In this document: positions 6,524 through 12,514 of the stretch, in pieces
How the letters are laid out: each line of letters opens with the position of its first letter
Numbering within the stretch: position 1 is the first letter of the stretch
Assembly (NCBI GenBank): GCA_030589225.1
Contig: JAUUWD010000015.1
Location: forward strand, 1-12,514
Direction of reading: 5' to 3'
DNA: 12,514 nt
Source of the DNA: Desulfobacteraceae bacterium
GTDB taxonomy: Bacteria; Desulfobacterota; DSM-4660; Desulfatiglandales; Desulfatiglandaceae
Translations under genes and position numbers: made by a program
The notes under the pieces: generated by a model
What the model was told of the DNA's origin: nothing
What the model saw: the letters and a program-made list of their open reading frames with translations, nothing else
Database searches by the model: none

Positions 6524-8233
6524 ATGGATGCAAAGGCATTATATATGGAAAAACCCTGGTTGAAATTTTATCCTGAAGGGGTTTTATCGGAGGTCAAAAT
6601 CACCGAACAGACCATCCCGGAGGTCTTTGACGAGGTTACTGAGAAGTACAAAAATAATACCGCCCTGATCTTTTATGGCAAGAAGATCAGCTACCACTTG
6701 CTTCGTGAACTGGTAGACCGATTCGCCACAGCCCTGGCAGACCTGGGTGTTGCCAAGGGTGACACGGTGGCCTTATTCCTTTTAAATTGTCCCCAGTACG
6801 TGATCGCTTATTTTGCTGCACTCAAGGTTGGGGCCAAGGTCACCCCTATCAGTCCTGTTTATACGAGCAAGGAAGTCAAGCATCAGCTTGAGGACAGTGG
6901 CGCCGAGACGATTATCTGCCAGGACATTATGTATGATAATGTGGAGAAGACCGGTATTGATCTCAAGAATGTGATCCTGACCAATATCGCGGAATACCTC
7001 CCCATATTAAAAAAGCTGCTGGGAAAAAGTGCCCTGGGAAAGGTCTATCGGGAAATACACGTACCGACACCCACCTTTATGGAAGAGGCCGGCCTTCATC
7101 AATTTCAGACCCTGATAAAGAAATATCCACCAGAGCCTCCCCAAATCCAGATTCCGCCCAGGGAAGATATCGCCGTCCTTCCCTATACAGGAGGGACGAC
7201 AGGACTCCCCAAGGCAGCTATCCTCACGCACTACAATATGTCTGCCTTACGGGAACAGGCTATTGCCTTCTGGCCCCTTTTTGAGAAGGGTCGAGAGATA
7301 GTCATTGCCTTCCTGCCCTTTTTTCATATTTATGGACAGGTTGTGGTGATGCTCAATAGCCTGGTCCAGGGCTTCACCATGGTCCTGTTCACCACACCGG
7401 ATATGGATGACATCCTATCGGCCATAGAACGCTATCAGGCCTCTGCCTTTTACGGAGTCCCCACCCTGTTTGAATACCTCAAGGAGTATGATAAAACAGA
7501 GCGCGTGAACTGGAAGCGACTCAAGATGATCGCTTGTGGGGCTGATACCCTCCACAAATCCACTATTGACGAATGGGAAAGACGAACGGGGGCTAAAATA
7601 TTGGAAGGTTACGGTCTGACCGAGACCACTGCTCTCAGTCATGGGAGCCCCTTTAATAGGCCAAAGGCCGGTTCCTTCGGGGTTCCAATTCCGAATGTTA
7701 AGGCCGCTATCGTCCATCATGAAAGCAAGGAATTCCTTCCCCCTGGAGAGGTGGGTGAGTTGATTCTGAGCGGTCCCAACATTATGCAGGGCTATTGGAA
7801 AAGACCGGAGGAAACCCAGGAAGCCATCATTGAAATTGATGGGGAAAAGTGGTTGCGCACCGGAGATCTGGTCAGTATGGATGAAGAGGGCTATTTCTAC
7901 TTCTCAGACCGCAAACGGGACCTGATTAAGTACAAAGGCTATTCGGTATTTGCCCGGCATGTAGAGGAGGTCCTCTTTGAACATCCTCAGATCAAGGCAG
8001 CCGGGGTGGTTGGAGTCCCGGATCCCAAGGTGGGCCAGTTGATAAAGGCCTATGTAGTTCTCCAGAGTGAGGCCAGGGGCAAGATTTCCGAGGAAGAAAT
8101 TATCGAATATTGCCGGCAAAATATGGCCCACTACAAGGTCCCCAAGATCATTGAATTCCGGGGAGAGCTTCCCAAGACGGATGTTGGAAAGGTCTCCCGC
8201 CGGGAACTGAGGGAAGAGGCGGAGGAAAGCTGA
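6524..8233 (+). CDS. Acyl-CoA synthetase (AMP-forming, long-chain fatty acid/aryl acid CoA ligase type)
   Basis: This enzyme activates a carboxylic acid with ATP and CoA, through an acyl-adenylate, to an acyl-CoA. At 569 residues it has usual ANL-superfamily length. The nucleotide loop is 'YTGGTTGLPK' (221-230); 'GYGLTETT' (362-369) is the A5 motif; 'LRTGDL' (444-449) carries the ribose-binding aspartate D448; 'SDRKRDLIKYKGYSV' (461-475) forms the hinge, with the 'KGYSV' form where many have 'GGxNI'; K556 in 'KTDVGKVSRREL' is the adenylation lysine. GAGG (6513-6516) lies 7 nt before the ATG. The gene stands between livM and livG, one base before the latter, so it belongs to the transporter operon and probably acts on the imported compound. 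Exact acid specificity cannot be read; both fatty and aromatic acids remain possible. Confidence 0.94.
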   Translation: MDAKALYMEKPWLKFYPEGVLSEVKITEQTIPEVFDEVTEKYKNNTALIFYGKKISYHLLRELVDRFATALADLGVAKGDTVALFLLNCPQYVIAYFAALKVGAKVTPISPVYTSKEVKHQLEDSGAETIICQDIMYDNVEKTGIDLKNVILTNIAEYLPILKKLLGKSALGKVYREIHVPTPTFMEEAGLHQFQTLIKKYPPEPPQIQIPPREDIAVLPYTGGTTGLPKAAILTHYNMSALREQAIAFWPLFEKGREIVIAFLPFFHIYGQVVVMLNSLVQGFTMVLFTTPDMDDILSAIERYQASAFYGVPTLFEYLKEYDKTERVNWKRLKMIACGADTLHKSTIDEWERRTGAKILEGYGLTETTALSHGSPFNRPKAGSFGVPIPNVKAAIVHHESKEFLPPGEVGELILSGPNIMQGYWKRPEETQEAIIEIDGEKWLRTGDLVSMDEEGYFYFSDRKRDLIKYKGYSVFARHVEEVLFEHPQIKAAGVVGVPDPKVGQLIKAYVVLQSEARGKISEEEIIEYCRQNMAHYKVPKIIEFRGELPKTDVGKVSRRELREEAEES

Positions 8234-8234
8234 T

Positions 8235-9002
8235 ATGGGCCAAGCCTTTCTAGAAATCGATGGGCTCTTTAAGGACTTCGGGGGGCTCCGAGCTGTTGAT
8301 AACGTAAGTTTTTCTATGAACCGGGACCAGATTCTGGGTTTGATAGGGCCTAATGGTGCCGGCAAGACTACCCTGGTACGGCTTATAACCGGCATTTTAA
8401 GGCCTGATTCGGGGAGCATCCGTTTTAAGGGAAAGAACGTTATCGGGCTCAAGACGTGGGATATTATAAACCTGGGCATTGCCTGCACGTTCCAGAATAT
8501 GAGGCCCTTTCGCCGGCTGCCCATTATCGCCAATGTCATGGTCTCATGTCTGTGCCCTCGGGCCATGAAAAGAGGTGAATGGGTCAAGAGAGTCGAGGCC
8601 AAGGCCCTGGATGCTCTGGAATTTGCGGGCATCTCCGATATGTCCCTGGAAAAGGCCTCCACCCTTTCTCAGGGCGATCTCAAGCGGCTGGAGGTTGCCC
8701 GGGCGATTGCTACGGAGCCAGAATTGCTTATCCTTGATGAGCCGTTCGGGGGGCTGAGTCCTGCTGAGACCGATCTTATGGCCAAATCCATTAAGAGGTT
8801 GCACAAAGGCGGCCGTTTCGGTCGATTGCACAGCGAGGGACCCGCGATGATCATCATAGAGCATAAGCTTCAGCAGTTGATGAAGATCGTGGATCGAATA
8901 ATCGTGCTCAACTATGGAATAATTATCGCTGACGGCACCCCGGAAGAGGTAGTGAATGACAAAGAGGTTGTCGAGTCTTACCTAGGCGAAGGAGGTATCT
9001 AA
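8235..9002 (+). CDS. livG: ABC transporter ATP-binding protein, LivG family
   Basis: One of two cytoplasmic ATPases driving the LivHM permeases; 255 residues. Walker A is 'GPNGAGKT' (38-45), Q-loop 'TFQN' with Q87, Walker B 'LLILDEP' (164-170) with catalytic E169, D-loop region 'GGLSPAE', and switch histidine H210 in 'IIEHKL'. The ABC signature is 'LSQGDLKRLEVARA', departing from the usual LivG 'LSYGQQRxLEIARA'. An extra loop (about 191-203, GGRFGRLHSEGPA) sits between D-loop and switch. The ATG at 8235 follows the synthetase TGA by one base, with GGAGG at 8221-8225, which implies translational coupling. A complete catalytic set indicates an active ATPase. Confidence 0.95.
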   Translation: MGQAFLEIDGLFKDFGGLRAVDNVSFSMNRDQILGLIGPNGAGKTTLVRLITGILRPDSGSIRFKGKNVIGLKTWDIINLGIACTFQNMRPFRRLPIIANVMVSCLCPRAMKRGEWVKRVEAKALDALEFAGISDMSLEKASTLSQGDLKRLEVARAIATEPELLILDEPFGGLSPAETDLMAKSIKRLHKGGRFGRLHSEGPAMIIIEHKLQQLMKIVDRIIVLNYGIIIADGTPEEVVNDKEVVESYLGEGGI

Positions 9003-9004
9003 AG

Positions 9005-9754
9005 TTGCTACTTGCAGTCGCTGATTTGATTGTTTGTTATGACAGGGCCATGATCATCAACGAGCTTAGCATGAACGTTGACAGGGAGGAGCTGGTTAGC
9101 CTGGTGGGGCCCAATGGGGCAGGCAAATCCACTTTGCTCAGAGCAATTACCGGGTTGGTCGCCTGGGAAAGAGAAATCACACGCCGGTCAACCGGTGGAG
9201 ATGTAATCATTAAGGGCACGGTGACCTTTGACAGTGAGAGAATAGACCAGATACCTGCGCATGAGATTGTTAAAAGAGGCTTGATTCACTGTCCCGAAAG
9301 AAGAAGACCATTTCGTGAAATGACGGTTATTGACAATCTGTATGCCGGCGCTTACCTATTAAAAGACAAAAAAGAAATCCAGGACAACCTCGAGAAGGTC
9401 TATCAATTATTCCCTGTGGTTAAAGAGAGATCCGACCAGATCTCCGGAACCCTATCCGGTGGGGAACAGCAGATGTTGGCCATCGGCAGGGCATTGATGT
9501 TTCAGCCCAAACTGCTGTGTATTGATGAGCCTTCCACCGGGCTGGCCCCCATTTTGCGGAGACAGGTATTTGAAAAAATTGGTGAGATCCGGGATCTTGG
9601 AATCACCTTACTCCTTGTTGAGCAGGAAGTAAGCACGGTCTTTAAAATGGCCTCCAGAAATTACGTCCTTTCCGCGGGAAAAATCATTGCCGAGGGGACA
9701 GGTGAGCAATTACTTAAAGACGAGGTCATTCGTAAAACCTACCTGGGGCTTTAG
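9005..9754 (+). CDS. livF: ABC transporter ATP-binding protein, LivF family (TTG start)
   Basis: The second ATPase, 249 residues. Walker A 'GPNGAGKS' (35-42), signature 'LSGGEQQMLAIGRAL' (150-164), Walker B 'LLCIDEP' (170-176) with E175, and 'LLVEQE' (202-207), where LivF proteins normally have Gln rather than the switch His. 'HCPERRRPF' (95-103) matches the LivF 'PEGRR' region that replaces a standard Q-loop. An insertion of roughly 15 residues, 'AWEREITRRSTGGD' (53-66), follows Walker A. The TTG start is chosen because a full AAGGAGGT lies 8 nt before it inside the end of livG, a stop precedes it in frame, and translation from TTG gives the normal 'LLAVADLIV' N-terminus. It closes the transporter set. 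Confidence 0.94.
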   Translation: MLLAVADLIVCYDRAMIINELSMNVDREELVSLVGPNGAGKSTLLRAITGLVAWEREITRRSTGGDVIIKGTVTFDSERIDQIPAHEIVKRGLIHCPERRRPFREMTVIDNLYAGAYLLKDKKEIQDNLEKVYQLFPVVKERSDQISGTLSGGEQQMLAIGRALMFQPKLLCIDEPSTGLAPILRRQVFEKIGEIRDLGITLLLVEQEVSTVFKMASRNYVLSAGKIIAEGTGEQLLKDEVIRKTYLGL

Positions 9755-9822
9755 CGGGTTTCTTAAAAGATTCTTCTCAGAAATTTTTTAATTGCTCAGT
9801 GATGACCTCTGGAAAGCCCGCT
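9753..9822 (+). terminator. Possible weak terminator after livF
   Basis: AGCGGGTTTC (9753-9762, overlapping the livF stop codon) can pair with GAAAGCCCGCT (9812-9822) with one bulged base, and TCCTTTTCC follows. The loop is nearly 50 nt, which is long for a Rho-independent terminator. It is a candidate only because an operon end is expected here. Confidence 0.25.
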
Positions 9823-9889
9823 TCCTTTTCCTCTGACTTCAGGGATGGGTACAGTCAGGCGAAGATGTCGGGGTTGGTCTGGCCGAATG

Positions 9890-9946
9890 TGGCTGCGGAT
9901 GCTCCTCAGTAATGTCCAGGCTGTGGTTACGGAGCATCCGCAGCCA
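9890..9946. repeat. Perfect 16-bp inverted repeat (stem-loop)
   Basis: TGGCTGCGGATGCTCC (9890-9905) and GGAGCATCCGCAGCCA (9931-9946) are exact complements around a 25-nt loop. The right arm runs into the point where acyl-CoA dehydrogenase homology begins in the adjoining pseudogene. No T-run follows. It could be an inverted duplication made during the rearrangement, a remnant of a mobile-element end, or a structural repeat of the genome. Confidence 0.85.
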
Positions 9947-10360
9947 TACAAGAAAATGGGTGAGCATGGATACGTATGTCCCTGGGTTGAGAAAGAATAC
10001 GGGGGCCCAGGGATGGGCTTTGAATATTCTGTTATCATCATTGAAGAGATGGCCTATGCTGGAGTTTATGGCCTTATGGCTGGACTTCACAGTGATATAG
10101 TGGCCCCATATATACATAGCTTCGGAAATAAAGAGCAGAAAAAAAAGTGACTTCCTGGCTGTGTTTCAGGTGATATAATCTTAGCTGTAGCTATGACAGA
10201 ACCGGATGCTGCACTGGAATATGACCGTAACCAGCAATTTTCAACAACCATCTGGGAAAAGGCCTGCGGGCTTGGGTTCATCGGAGTGCACTTTCCTGAA
10301 GAGTATGGTGGTCAGGGATGCGGCGTTTTCGAGAACATGACGCCCTCTCTTCTAAAATAA
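9932..10360 (+). pseudogene. Chimeric remnant of two acyl-CoA dehydrogenase genes
   Basis: In one frame the DNA encodes 'KMGEHGYVCPWVEKEYGG' (from about 9950) through 'MTEPDA' (to 10210), which is an internal ACAD segment running from the N-terminal helical domain to the flavin-contact motif. It is broken at 10148-10150 by TGA where family members read KKW-LPGC, so TGG has become TGA. Immediately after 'EPDA', where 'GSDL' should follow, the frame switches to 'EYDRNQQF...WEKACGLGFIGVHFPEEYGGQG', which belongs to the N-terminal domain of another ACAD, and stops at 10358-10360. Neither piece has its own start, beta domain or C-terminal domain. A deletion between tandem ACAD genes plus loss of both ends explains this. 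An ATG at 9845 opens the frame further upstream, but that part shows no homology. Confidence 0.85.
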
Positions 10361-10398
10361 AAGAAAATGAGAACATCAAAGAGTTTTATTGAGATACC

Positions 10399-11592
10399 AT
10401 GGCAGAAAATTACGTGATTGTGAGTGCCAAAAGAAGCCCTTTTGGCAGGTACTTGGGTTCCCTGTCAGAAATGGAACCACTTGATGTGGCTGTCCATGTG
10501 GCTAAAGCAACCCTTACAGCACCCGGAAAGGACATAACCAAGGATATAGATCAGATTTTCGTTGGTAACTGTATACCGAGTTCCTTTGAAACAGGTTCTG
10601 TTACTGGCAGACAGATTGGACTCAAACTGGGGCGTGACATATTTACCACTACTCTGGACACGGCATGTTGTTCCCCCCTTACGGGTCTCCGTATGGCTCT
10701 CTGGGGGATGCGTCTTGGCGAGCTCGAATCAGCACTGGTCATAGGAGTGGAGGCCATGAGCCGTGTACCTCATTTTAGTAGACAGTTGAGAACTGGTGTG
10801 AGAATTGGAGAGGTGAATCTACCTGACCCTATCTATCCTATATTATATCCTGGCTATAATTCAGTAGCAGTGGATGCCTCTGATGGAGCGGAGAAATATG
10901 GTATTTCCAAAAGGATGCTTGATACCTTTGCTATGGGCTCACACCTGAAATGGGCAGATGCTATGAAGGCGGGGAAATTTAAAGATGAAATCGTACCCAT
11001 AAAAGTCAGGAAAGGACGAAAGGAATATCTTTTTTGGGTAGACGAGATGCCGAGACCCAATGGAAGCGTGGCCCTAATTGAGATGCTTCCTACTGTATTT
11101 GGCTCAAAAACTACTACTGCCGGAAATGCCCCGGGATTAAACGATGGCGTCTCTGCCATGGTGGCCATGACAGAGAAGAAGGCAAAATCCTTGGGTCTCC
11201 CAATACTTGGCACAGTCGTTGATCAGGCTGGTGAAACTGATGTGCCTTACGGCATCTCCTGGATACCGGCTATGAGCATAAAGAAGGTACTGGACAGAAA
11301 CGAGATGACTATTGATGATATGGACCTTATTGAAATTAATGAGGCCTTTGCAGCCATGCCCCTTGTAAGCACCAAGATCTTGGCCGGGGGAGATGAGCAG
11401 AAATGGTACAAGCTACTCAGAATAACCAATGTCAATGGTGGGGCTGTAGCAATCGGTCATCCGGTGGGTGCATCAGGCCTTAGGATCGCGATGACCTTGA
11501 TGTATGAACTAAGGCGACGTGGTGGTGGACAAGGGGTGGCTGCCATTTGCGGTGGATTGACCCAGGGCGAGGGGATTATTATTCGGGTCTAA
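10399..11592 (+). CDS. Thiolase (acetyl-CoA acyltransferase family)
   Basis: It should cleave 3-ketoacyl-CoA with CoA into acetyl-CoA and a shortened acyl-CoA, or run the reverse condensation. The 397 residues match thiolase length. The catalytic set is present: nucleophile C90 in 'DTACCSPLTGL', 'NEAF' (314-317), H354 in 'AIGHPVGASG' and C384 in 'AICGGLTQGEG'. The N-terminus 'VIVSAKRSPFGRYLGSL' is typical. The usual 'CxSG' around the nucleophile is CCSP here, and 'CxGGGxG' is 'CGGLTQGEG', so it is a divergent member. The ribosome-binding site is weak (GAGA before 10399), and the gene begins just after ACAD debris, so its original promoter may have been lost. The hydratase gene follows after 39 nt, consistent with a beta-oxidation pair. 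Substrate length is not predictable. Confidence 0.93.
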   Translation: MAENYVIVSAKRSPFGRYLGSLSEMEPLDVAVHVAKATLTAPGKDITKDIDQIFVGNCIPSSFETGSVTGRQIGLKLGRDIFTTTLDTACCSPLTGLRMALWGMRLGELESALVIGVEAMSRVPHFSRQLRTGVRIGEVNLPDPIYPILYPGYNSVAVDASDGAEKYGISKRMLDTFAMGSHLKWADAMKAGKFKDEIVPIKVRKGRKEYLFWVDEMPRPNGSVALIEMLPTVFGSKTTTAGNAPGLNDGVSAMVAMTEKKAKSLGLPILGTVVDQAGETDVPYGISWIPAMSIKKVLDRNEMTIDDMDLIEINEAFAAMPLVSTKILAGGDEQKWYKLLRITNVNGGAVAIGHPVGASGLRIAMTLMYELRRRGGGQGVAAICGGLTQGEGIIIRV

Positions 11593-11631
11593 AATGAACA
11601 TTAGCTAACGAAATCCAAAGGAGATGCTGAG

Positions 11632-12514
11632 GTGCAGGAGCTCAGATATAAAATCGATGGGGGAAAGAGCATAGCAGTTTTTGAGATTGACACACCTGGA
11701 CCTGTTAATGCCATTGGGGAGCAATTTGTTACAGAGTTGGGAAAGGCCACAGAAAAGGCTAACAGCGACGGCGTTAAAGGCGTTATTCTAACATCAGCAA
11801 AGGTAAAGAGTTTCTTGGATGGAGCCAACCTTATGGAGATTATGAAGGACCCATCCCCCATTAGTGTCAAACATCTTATCCTGAAACTTCAGGAGACACT
11901 GGAGGCGCTGGCCAAAAGCCCCTTTCCGGTCGTAGCTGTCCTGTTGGGTCAAACAGCCCTTGGGGGCGGTTTTGAGATCCTTCTGTGGGGCTGTGATCAT
12001 ATCTTTGCTACATCTGGATCAAAATTGGGGTTTCCTGAGGTCAATGTAGGCCTCTTTCCTGCTGTAGGTGGACCTGAAACTCTCAGAAGGGCCATGGGTA
12101 TTAAGACTACATTGGATATTGTTATGGGTGGAAAGGTCATGCCTGCGGAGTTTTACACAAACTCAGGCCTGGTGACCGTGGTCTCTAAGGATAAGATTTT
12201 CTTAGAGGCGGAAAAATGGATAGAGAACAATAAAGATATTATTAACAGAAACTACGATCCTGAGTGGAAGGAACCCAATCTGTTGAGTATAGAGGAACGG
12301 CAGATGCTTATTAAAAATGCCCGTGACCGTTATACTATCTGCCCGGAGAAACCATATTTCAAGGCAGCCATTAATGCTATTGAAGAGGGCCTTGGCTTAC
12401 CTTTCGAGGAGGCTGTCAGAAATGAGGTGCATCATTTTGCCCCGTTAATTGTAGAGCCCAATGTCAAAAACAAGATTGATCTCTTTTTTTCTTTAACCAG
12501 CCTTGGCCCGAAAC
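11632..12514 (+). CDS. Enoyl-CoA hydratase domain protein, probably FadB/FadJ-type multifunctional protein (cut at right edge)
   Basis: A frame of 294 codons runs from GTG at 11632 to the window end without a stop. AAGGAG (11618-11623) lies 8 nt before the GTG; the ATG at 11624 is in another frame and soon stops. The sequence is a crotonase fold: 'PGPVNAIGEQF' (22-32), oxyanion-hole segment 'FLDGANL' (61-67), 'ALGGGFEI' with E115 and 'GFPEVNVGLFPAVGGPETLRR' (133-153) with E136. E115 and E136 correspond to the two catalytic glutamates of FadB. Beyond residue 200, where single-domain hydratases soon end, a helical linker continues and 'KIDLFFSLTS' (281-290) resembles the FadJ segment before the 3-hydroxyacyl-CoA dehydrogenase domain, which should lie past the edge. 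'DGAN' replaces the common 'AGAD'. With the thiolase it would complete hydration and following steps of beta-oxidation. Confidence 0.9.
   Translation, partial: MQELRYKIDGGKSIAVFEIDTPGPVNAIGEQFVTELGKATEKANSDGVKGVILTSAKVKSFLDGANLMEIMKDPSPISVKHLILKLQETLEALAKSPFPVVAVLLGQTALGGGFEILLWGCDHIFATSGSKLGFPEVNVGLFPAVGGPETLRRAMGIKTTLDIVMGGKVMPAEFYTNSGLVTVVSKDKIFLEAEKWIENNKDIINRNYDPEWKEPNLLSIEERQMLIKNARDRYTICPEKPYFKAAINAIEEGLGLPFEEAVRNEVHHFAPLIVEPNVKNKIDLFFSLTSLGPK

Larger units (their letters stand above)
9755..10398. other. Stretch without an intact gene between livF and thiolase
   Basis: These 644 bp hold, in order, the weak stem after livF, about 70 bp in which I see nothing recognisable, the 16-bp inverted repeat, and a broken ACAD reading frame to 10360. 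The last 38 nt before the thiolase contain only a poor ribosome-binding site (GAGA at 10391-10394). No intact transposase or integrase frame is present. The region looks like a deletion or rearrangement scar. Confidence 0.75.

Noticed and set aside
7904..8662. Long minus-strand open frame (252 codons) across the synthetase-livG junction
   Set aside because: It lies antisense to two genes with complete catalytic motifs, has no recognisable family and spans a gene junction; it is a by-product of codon bias.
9845..10150. A 101-residue ORF that could be called a small gene
   Set aside because: Its first 30 or so codons cover an inverted repeat without homology, and the rest is an internal ACAD segment broken by a nonsense codon; it is part of a pseudogene.
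10148..10150. Possible recoding of TGA as Trp or selenocysteine
   Set aside because: TGA ends the synthetase gene normally, Trp is TGG elsewhere in the window, no SECIS-like context was apparent, and the frame downstream is itself chimeric.

Overview
The window reads as part of a bacterial locus for taking up a carboxylic acid, activating it to a CoA thioester and degrading it by beta-oxidation. The style (LivJ/K-HMGF transporter genes mixed with acyl-CoA synthetase, acyl-CoA dehydrogenase, thiolase and enoyl-CoA hydratase genes, strong Shine-Dalgarno sites, moderate GC, AT-rich spacers) fits a deltaproteobacterial/Desulfobacterota-like organism. That placement is inferred from gene content and could not be checked by a search.

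Layout. On the minus strand, reading leftward from about 2418, are two adjacent acyl-CoA dehydrogenase (ACAD) genes: a complete one (2418-1201) and a second that runs off the left edge (1112-1). Only the first keeps a glutamate at a known catalytic position, which suggests a mixed two-subunit enzyme. An AT-rich divergent spacer of about 620 bp (2419-3040) follows, with a good sigma70-like promoter pointing right and one doubtful small ORF. On the plus strand comes a complete branched-chain-amino-acid-type (HAAT) ABC transporter: periplasmic binding protein (3041-4357), a GC-rich hairpin, permease LivH (4432-5301), permease LivM with an unusual C-terminal four-cysteine tail (5302-6342), a spacer with 7-nt repeats, an acyl-CoA synthetase (6524-8233), then ATPases LivG (8235-9002) and LivF (9005-9754). 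The synthetase gene sits inside the transporter gene set and is one base from livG.

From 9755 to 10398 there is no intact gene. The stretch holds a perfect 16-bp inverted repeat and a decayed, chimeric remnant of two ACAD genes with an in-frame TGA. A complete thiolase (10399-11592) follows, then the GTG-started beginning of a FadB/FadJ-type enoyl-CoA hydratase (11632 to the right edge).

How the parts work together (inference): the binding protein and LivHMGF import an organic acid rather than, or as well as, an amino acid; the synthetase makes its CoA ester; the ACAD pair introduces the alpha,beta double bond; the hydratase (probably fused to a dehydrogenase beyond the edge) and thiolase finish the cycle. 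The substrate cannot be read from sequence alone. No tRNA, rRNA, CRISPR array or intact insertion sequence was seen.
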